From contig JAIZVZ010000027.1 of assembly GCA_021768485.1 (NCBI GenBank), positions 1-48,143 on the forward strand: DNA of 48,143 nucleotides, in the 5' to 3' direction. Positions within the stretch are counted from its first letter, which is position 1, and each line of letters opens with the position of its first letter. The notes under the pieces were generated by a model that saw only the letters and a list, made by a program, of their open reading frames with translations, was not told the DNA's origin and made no database searches. Shown here piece by piece: positions 43,204-48,143 of this stretch. A program made the position numbers and the translations under genes. The stretch comes from Oxalobacteraceae bacterium. Its GTDB lineage: Bacteria; Pseudomonadota; Gammaproteobacteria; Burkholderiales; Burkholderiaceae_D.

Positions 43204-45926
43204 CAGGCCCCCTTGCGGCACAGGCCGCGCACTTCGCAATATTGGCAGATCGAGGCCACGCCGTTGGCCGGCAACGGTGCCCCGCCGCTGATGGCCGCCA
43301 TGCTGGTGCCGATGTGCTTGAGCAGCGCCGCCCGCCAGCGCGCATAATCGGGCGCCTCGACATCGCCGGTCTTGTCGCCGTTCTTGCCTTTCGACAGTTC
43401 CAGCGCAACGTAATGCGCAGCCACCACCGGCAAGCCGGAAAGGATGCCGTAAAACGGCAATTGCTGGTCTTCCAGACCCTTGAGCTTGGCGCGCAACGCC
43501 AGCAGATTATTGGTTTTGTAATCGAGCACGGCAAATTTTCCGTCACCATTGTCATCTGCCTCGCCGCTCATGCGGTCGATGCGGTCGATGCGTCCGTTCA
43601 GCGTCACCTGCCAGCCCGGCCCTTCAAAACTGCGCTCGAAGGCCTGCTCGCCGAAAGCAAAAATCCAGCCCTCGGCTTCGCGCCCATTGGCCCAGGCCAG
43701 GTAGGACGGCATGACTTTTTGCCAGCGCACGTAATAGCCGAGCGCGGCCGCGCTATGTTCGAGTTCGGTGCCGAAAATGCGCGCCGAAATGGCCGTCATC
43801 AGGGCCGTACGGTCTTGCCCGGGCTCGCGCAGCAGGGTCGCATGGTACTCGTCCAGGATGGCATGCAGCCAGCCGCCGTAATCGCGTTTTTCCGGCATGT
43901 CGGACAATTCGTCGAGGCCTTTCAGGCGCAGCATGCGGCTGGCAAAAAACTGGTAGGGGCAAGCCATGAAGCTGTTGTAGCCGCTGGCCGACAGCGTTGC
44001 CGGCGCCAGTTCCGGCGCCACCGGCTGCGGCCTGACGGGCGCCTGCGCTGTCAGGCAGGCCGTTTGCAGGCGCACCGCGTGGCGTGCCAGCGGGCTGGCG
44101 CCGGCACGCGCCAGCGCCAGTTCGATGCGGGTCAGCCATGGACTGAGCGGATTGGGCTCGCCATCCTGCTGCGCCTGCCACGACAGCACCAGCACCGGGT
44201 TGGCCAGCAGCAGCTCGGCAAAATCGCGCATCTGCTGGCGCTGGCGCGATTCGCGCGTGGCCAATCCCAGTTCGGCGCGCACCGCGTTGGCGAAAAACAG
44301 CGTCTCGGCGGCCTGCGACGGCAGGTGCGAGGCATCGGCGCCGACCATCAGGACGGCATCGAAACGGCGCAGGCGGGCGCCGTTCAGCGGCAGCATCAAG
44401 ACCCGCGAATCGCTGGCCGCGGCGATAAAGGCAATCGATTCCATTTGCCCGCCGAGGCAGGCGCGCCATTCGGAAAAGGAAAACGCCGGCCCGGCCCCAT
44501 GCTCGGCCCCCAGCGCCGCAATCATCTCTTGCAGCTGGCGGCCGGCGGCATCGGCGGCCAGCGCCTCGTCCATCCCCAATTGCGCCAAAGTCTGCAAGGT
44601 CAGTTCGGCCCACTGCGCAATGCTCTTGCTGCCGACAAACAGCGCGGCCTGCGCCGCCATCGTCTGCACCAGCGTCGACAGCTGCGGCTCGCCGTATCGG
44701 TCCTGATCCTGCAGCCGCGCCGCGCTTGCCTGCAGCGCGCGCCAGCCGCCCTGGACATTGGCGCGGCGCAGCGCCGTCTCCAGCGCCATGATTTGTTCGG
44801 CGCGGCCGGCGCCGCTGCCGTTGAAAAACGGCGACTTCAGAAAGTCGAGCAGGGCGACCGTATCGGCGCGGCTGGCGACCACATCCATCCAGGCCGACAG
44901 CGCGGCGGCGGCGCGTGTGGTCGACAGCTTCCAGCCGGTTTCGTCGGCCACCAGCACTTGCGCCCGTTCCAGCAGGGCGCGGATGCGGCGCGCCACGACC
45001 CGGTCCTGGGCCACGATGGCGATTGCCGATTTTCCGCCGGCCAGCCAGTCGAGCACGGTTTGCGCACCGTGTTGCGCCTCCTGTTCGAGGCTCGATGCCG
45101 GCGCCAGCGACCAGCCGGCCGGCGCCGCCGCGCTGTCTGCCGGCGCCGCCTCCTCTGCCGGCGCTTCCGGGGCGTCGGCCAATTCCGGCCAGGCCGCGCG
45201 CAGCAGGGCCGGCAAGGCGGCCGGCCGCCAGTCGAGCGTAATCACGCTGACCTGGCGCCGGCGGCCGTAAGCCTGCAAAAAGGCCTGCTCGATGTCGTCG
45301 GGCGCCACCGGATTGATCCATACCAGGTCGTCGGCCGCGCGCCCGGCCAGGGCCAGCATCTGCGCATGACGCAAGACGGTCTTGTCCTTGCTCTCGAGCT
45401 GGCTTTGCCAGATGGTCCAGACCAGTTGCGCTTCGTCCGACAGCAGTTTGCGCGCCGGCGGCGACAAGGCCGCCAGCGCCTGCTCCCAGCGCGCGCTCAG
45501 CGCATCGGGGGCCGCCAGCGCCGTCGGCAGCAGGCTGCGCGTCAATTCGTCCGACAGCGTCAGCAACAGCTCGGCCAGCGGCAGCAAATCGGTATTGCTG
45601 CGGGCGGTAAACAGCTTTTTTAGCCAGGCGTGCTGGCGCAGCTCGGCATACAAGGCCATCAGGCGCGCATTGTCGCCGCTGGCCAGCGGGCCCTCATGGT
45701 CCAGCGCATGCTGCGCCAGCCAGCCGGAAACGGTATTGATGCGCGGGGCGATGAAGGGGCGCCTGAGCTGGGCGGCCAGCGCCTGTTTCAGCAGCTGGGC
45801 ATGCGAAAACGCCGGCACCAGGACTTGAACCGCAGCGAGCTCGCGCGGATGGGCCGCCAGCAGCGCGGCGGCGCTATTGGCCCAAAATGCCGGTCCGGGC
45901 GCAAACAAATACGAGGTAACAGGCAT
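43200..45926 (-). CDS. AddB-like PD-(D/E)XK nuclease
   Basis: A 908-residue partner of the AddA-like helicase, similar to the proteobacterial DNA-repair proteins placed beside UvrD-type helicases. The N-terminal helicase-like part shows no Walker A motif, so it is probably inactive as a motor. The nuclease part has FAVLDYKTNN. Four Cys suited to an iron-sulfur cluster are seen, one in SFMACPYQFF and three in CQYCEVRGLC at the very end, as in AddB. It overlaps the helicase gene by 4 bp, so the two are co-translated. The ATG at 45926 has no evident ribosome site. Confidence 0.9.
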   Translation of the reverse strand: MPVTSYLFAPGPAFWANSAAALLAAHPRELAAVQVLVPAFSHAQLLKQALAAQLRRPFIAPRINTVSGWLAQHALDHEGPLASGDNARLMALYAELRQHAWLKKLFTARSNTDLLPLAELLLTLSDELTRSLLPTALAAPDALSARWEQALAALSPPARKLLSDEAQLVWTIWQSQLESKDKTVLRHAQMLALAGRAADDLVWINPVAPDDIEQAFLQAYGRRRQVSVITLDWRPAALPALLRAAWPELADAPEAPAEEAAPADSAAAPAGWSLAPASSLEQEAQHGAQTVLDWLAGGKSAIAIVAQDRVVARRIRALLERAQVLVADETGWKLSTTRAAAALSAWMDVVASRADTVALLDFLKSPFFNGSGAGRAEQIMALETALRRANVQGGWRALQASAARLQDQDRYGEPQLSTLVQTMAAQAALFVGSKSIAQWAELTLQTLAQLGMDEALAADAAGRQLQEMIAALGAEHGAGPAFSFSEWRACLGGQMESIAFIAAASDSRVLMLPLNGARLRRFDAVLMVGADASHLPSQAAETLFFANAVRAELGLATRESRQRQQMRDFAELLLANPVLVLSWQAQQDGEPNPLSPWLTRIELALARAGASPLARHAVRLQTACLTAQAPVRPQPVAPELAPATLSASGYNSFMACPYQFFASRMLRLKGLDELSDMPEKRDYGGWLHAILDEYHATLLREPGQDRTALMTAISARIFGTELEHSAAALGYYVRWQKVMPSYLAWANGREAEGWIFAFGEQAFERSFEGPGWQVTLNGRIDRIDRMSGEADDNGDGKFAVLDYKTNNLLALRAKLKGLEDQQLPFYGILSGLPVVAAHYVALELSKGKNGDKTGDVEAPDYARWRAALLKHIGTSMAAISGGAPLPANGVASICQYCEVRGLCRKGAW

Positions 45927-46238
45927 CGAAAAGAACCCAGCAGGAGGCGATAAGCAGGCATTTTATGCCAGGCTCAGGCCGGCGACGCGTATTTTCCAAC
46001 ATTTTTGACGATCGCTGTCCACGATTGTTAGAAATGGGTTAATATTGCCAAAACCATCCCGCAAGACACCTTCCGCCAGCCCAATCCTGTCCTCTTGAAT
46101 CCCTGCATTGCGTCTCCATGATAGTGATGCGACTTGTTGCAAACAGCGGGCATACCGGGTAACGATGAGGAAAGCGGTCCCGAATCGGCGGTGATGTATC
46201 CATTAACTGAAACACTATTGCCTCACAAAGAGGAAATC
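45927..46238. other. 312-bp divergent region before trxA
   Basis: No ORF of note. Candidate trxA promoters are TTGACG (46005-46010) with TAGAAA (46029-46034) at 18 bp, and TTGCAA (46137-46142) with TAACGA (46160-46165) at 17 bp. The first leaves a leader of about 200 bases. An open frame from 46134 joins trxA but has no ribosome site. Confidence 0.45.
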
Positions 46239-46565
46239 ATGAGCGAAAATATCAAACACATTAGCGATGCCTCCTTCGAAGCCGAAGTCCTCAAGGCCGA
46301 CCGTCCGGTACTGGTCGACTTTTGGGCCGAATGGTGCGGCCCTTGCAAGATGATTGCCCCGATCCTCGAAGAAGTAGCCAAAGAATATGACGGCAAGATC
46401 CTGATCGCCAAACTCGATGTCGATGCCAACCAGGCCGTGCCGGCCAAGTTCGGCATCCGCGGCATCCCGACGCTCATCCTGTTCAAGAACGGCGTCAATG
46501 TCGCGCAAAAAGTCGGCGCGCTGGCCAAAGGACAGCTGACGTCCTTCATCGACAGCAATATCTGA
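46239..46565 (+). CDS. trxA: Thioredoxin 1
   Basis: A 108-residue dithiol-disulfide reductant with the active site WCGPC (Cys33, Cys36), a buried Asp in VDFWAEW, and the cis-Pro loop GIRGIPTL. It reduces ribonucleotide reductase, PAPS reductase and others. The start at 46239 has a textbook AGAGGAAA ribosome site. It is followed by rho in the same direction, the order seen widely in Betaproteobacteria. Confidence 0.97.
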   Translation: MSENIKHISDASFEAEVLKADRPVLVDFWAEWCGPCKMIAPILEEVAKEYDGKILIAKLDVDANQAVPAKFGIRGIPTLILFKNGVNVAQKVGALAKGQLTSFIDSNI

Positions 46566-46607
46566 TGGCCCGTCCCGGCTCGGCGAAAAAACTCACCAAT
46601 GACCTTA

Positions 46608-46613
46608 TATAAT
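46608..46613 (+). promoter_or_regulatory. TATAAT upstream of rho, distal
   Basis: A perfect TATAAT 42 bases after the trxA stop, in an AT-rich stretch. No -35 match. A possible first rho promoter; a hairpin (AATCA/TGATT enclosing GAGC/GCTC) follows at 46620-46653. Confidence 0.35.
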
Positions 46614-46690
46614 CATAAATAATCAGTGAGCAAGCTCGCTTAGCCGGTGATTTAATCATGAGTGCGCGCCCCAAACCAGTGCAATACCTT

Positions 46691-46696
46691 TATAAT
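46691..46696 (+). promoter_or_regulatory. TATAAT upstream of rho, proximal
   Basis: A perfect TATAAT with no clear -35. Transcription would start near 46703, right at the base of the long leader hairpin, and leave a leader of about 120 bases before the rho ATG. Confidence 0.45.
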
Positions 46697-46703
46697 GTTC
46701 GCT

Positions 46704-46732
46704 GTAACGGCACACGCCTGTGTGGCCGTTAC
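46704..46732 (+). promoter_or_regulatory. Long hairpin in the rho leader
   Basis: GTAACGGCACAC pairs with GTGTGGCCGTTAC, giving twelve pairs with one bulged G and a GCCT loop. No T-tract follows. Rho genes are autoregulated by termination within the leader in known cases, and a stem here could shape that or protect the 5' end. Confidence 0.55.
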
Positions 46733-46821
46733 GCGATCGGCCTGCAGAATTTGGCCTATTTAACTCACACCACGTAGCGCCCTCCCCCACCAAACTATTC
46801 CCGTCCCGGGACACCTTAATT

Positions 46822-48084
46822 ATGCATTTATCTGAATTAAAGGCCTTACACGTCTCCGCCCTGCTGGAGATGGCAATCGGCCTCGATATCGACAACGCGG
46901 CCCGGCTGCGCAAACAAGAACTGATGTTCGCGATTCTCAAGAAACGCGCAAAATCAGGCGAACAGATTTTTGGCGATGGCGCCCTCGAAGTGCTGCCCGA
47001 CGGCTTCGGCTTCCTGCGCTCGCCCGACGCCAGCTATATGGCGTCCACCGACGACATTTACATTTCGCCGTCTCAGATCCGCCGCTTCAATCTGCACACC
47101 GGCGATTCGATCGAGGGCGAAGTGCGCACCCCCAAGGATGGCGAGCGCTATTTTGCGCTGGTCAAGGTCGACAAGGTCAACGGCGAATCGCCGGAAGCCT
47201 CCAAGCACCGCATCCTGTTCGAAAACCTGACGCCGCTGCACCCGAACGAGCCTTTGCGCCTCGAGCGCGAAATGAACGGCCAGGAAAACATCACCGGCCG
47301 CATCATCGACCTCATCGCGCCGATCGGCAAAGGCCAGCGCGGCTTGCTGGTGGCCTCGCCGAAGTCCGGCAAATCGGTGATCCTGCAGCACATCGCGCAT
47401 GCGATCACGGCCAACCATCCCGACATCACGCTGATCGTGCTGCTGATCGACGAACGGCCTGAGGAAGTGACCGAAATGCAGCGCTCGGTGCGCGGCGAAG
47501 TGGTCGCCTCGACCTTCGACGAACCGGCCACGCGCCACGTGCAAGTGGCCGAAATGGTGCTCGAAAAAGCCAAGCGCCTGGTCGAAATGAAAAAAGACGT
47601 GGTGATCCTGCTCGATTCGATCACGCGCCTGGCGCGCGCCTACAACACCGTGATCCCGGCTTCGGGCAAGGTCCTGACCGGCGGTGTCGACGCCAACGCG
47701 CTGCAACGCCCGAAACGCTTCTTCGGCGCGGCCCGCAATATCGAAGAAGGCGGCTCGCTGACCATCATCGCCACCGCCCTGATCGAAACCGGCAGCCGCA
47801 TGGACGACGTGATCTTTGAAGAATTCAAGGGCACCGGCAATATGGAAGTGCATCTCGAGCGCCGCCTGGCCGAAAAACGCGTCTACCCGGCGATCAACCT
47901 GAACAAATCGGGCACGCGCCGCGAAGAACTGCTGATCAAGCCGGACCAGCTGCAAAAAATCTGGATCCTGCGCAAACTGCTGTACTCGATGGACGAAATC
48001 GAAGCGATGGAATTCATCCTCGACAAGATGAAAGCGACCAAGAACAACGCCGAATTCTTCGACATGATGAGAAGAGGCGGGTAA
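46822..48084 (+). CDS. rho: Transcription termination factor Rho
   Basis: A 420-residue hexameric RNA helicase that ends transcription, of the usual length. The N-terminal helical part is [18 protein letters not shown]. The RNA-binding cold-shock-like domain has [19 protein letters not shown]. The ATPase has Walker A SPKSGKSV (Lys184), Walker [11 protein letters not shown] (Asp265) and the Q-loop region [19 protein letters not shown]. The ATG at 46822 gives the standard N-terminus; the longer frame to 46720 runs through the leader hairpin. It is terminated by a strong intrinsic terminator. Confidence 0.98.
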   Translation: MHLSELKALHVSALLEMAIGLDIDNAARLRKQELMFAILKKRAKSGEQIFGDGALEVLPDGFGFLRSPDASYMASTDDIYISPSQIRRFNLHTGDSIEGEVRTPKDGERYFALVKVDKVNGESPEASKHRILFENLTPLHPNEPLRLEREMNGQENITGRIIDLIAPIGKGQRGLLVASPKSGKSVILQHIAHAITANHPDITLIVLLIDERPEEVTEMQRSVRGEVVASTFDEPATRHVQVAEMVLEKAKRLVEMKKDVVILLDSITRLARAYNTVIPASGKVLTGGVDANALQRPKRFFGAARNIEEGGSLTIIATALIETGSRMDDVIFEEFKGTGNMEVHLERRLAEKRVYPAINLNKSGTRREELLIKPDQLQKIWILRKLLYSMDEIEAMEFILDKMKATKNNAEFFDMMRRGG

Positions 48085-48120
48085 AAAAAAGCGCGGAGCA
48101 TGGCTCCGCGCTTTTTTTTT
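48083..48120. terminator. Bidirectional intrinsic terminator after rho
   Basis: A perfect 9-bp stem GCGCGGAGC/GCTCCGCGC with a three-base loop (48091-48111), flanked by eight A on the left and nine T on the right, so it works in both directions. The left A-tract overlaps the rho TAA stop. Confidence 0.95.
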
Positions 48121-48143
48121 ACGGTATTGCCTTGCAAGGCAAT

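Noticed and set aside
43242-45623. A 793-codon open frame antisense to the AddB-like gene
   Set aside because: Composition of a shadow frame (His/Gln/Arg rich); the minus-strand protein has clear nuclease motifs.

Overview
The window looks like chromosomal DNA of a high-GC betaproteobacterium of the order Burkholderiales. An Oxalobacteraceae-type genome (Massilia/Duganella/Janthinobacterium-like) is the best guess. The evidence is the protein character of ParE/ParC, the trxA-rho pair, the argH/AlgZ/AlgR neighbourhood, the AddAB-like nuclease-helicase pair, and dense GC-rich coding with ATGA/GTGA overlaps. No rRNA, tRNA, CRISPR array, integrase or complete insertion sequence was seen. The family assignment is inference.

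Layout. 1-6.8 kb: the 3' part of a VWA-domain gene, a protein with degenerate receiver domains, and both topoisomerase IV subunits (parE, parC). 6.8-8.2 kb: a leftward pair of membrane proteins, one of the DUF475/TerC type. 8.4-10.5 kb: two translationally coupled multi-haem cytochromes c. 10.5-16.1 kb: an AlgR/AlgZ-type two-component pair, argH, pmbA and darP. 16.1-18.2 kb: mog, a carboxylesterase and maiA. 18.2-22.8 kb: leftward nitronate monooxygenase, an MFS transporter and a large FAD/NAD(P)-binding protein, the last two coupled. 23.1-25.5 kb: a secreted Cache-type protein followed by a chemoreceptor. 25.5-30.9 kb: FAH-family hydrolase, hemerythrin, an AT-rich foreign-looking DUF2971 gene, a deoxyinosine glycosylase, an Mpo1-like membrane protein and an orphan ParA. 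31-33.8 kb: a repeat-bearing small membrane protein, a DMT exporter, a GNAT acetyltransferase, an AT-rich non-coding stretch with A-tracts and an unassigned minus-strand terminator, and a 59-residue ORF. 33.9-39.7 kb: a histidine-utilisation-like locus made of hutC, a secreted amidohydrolase, hutG and a fused ABC binding protein-permease. 39.8-45.9 kb: AddA-like and AddB-like genes. 46.2-48.1 kb: trxA and rho, with a strong intrinsic terminator.

Two things stand out. First, the hut-like locus lacks hutH, hutU and hutI. Instead it pairs a periplasmic amidohydrolase and a coupled transporter lacking its ATPase with formimidoylglutamase and a HutC repressor. It could scavenge an imidazole- or formimino-type compound. 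Second, short tandem repeats of 11-15 bp recur throughout, each with its own sequence. Between genes the period is usually 14 or 11-12 bp, and several arrays run onto a stop or start codon. Inside genes the period is 12 or 15 bp, which keeps the frame. This suggests a lineage-wide tendency to short tandem duplication, with selection purging out-of-frame copies inside genes.
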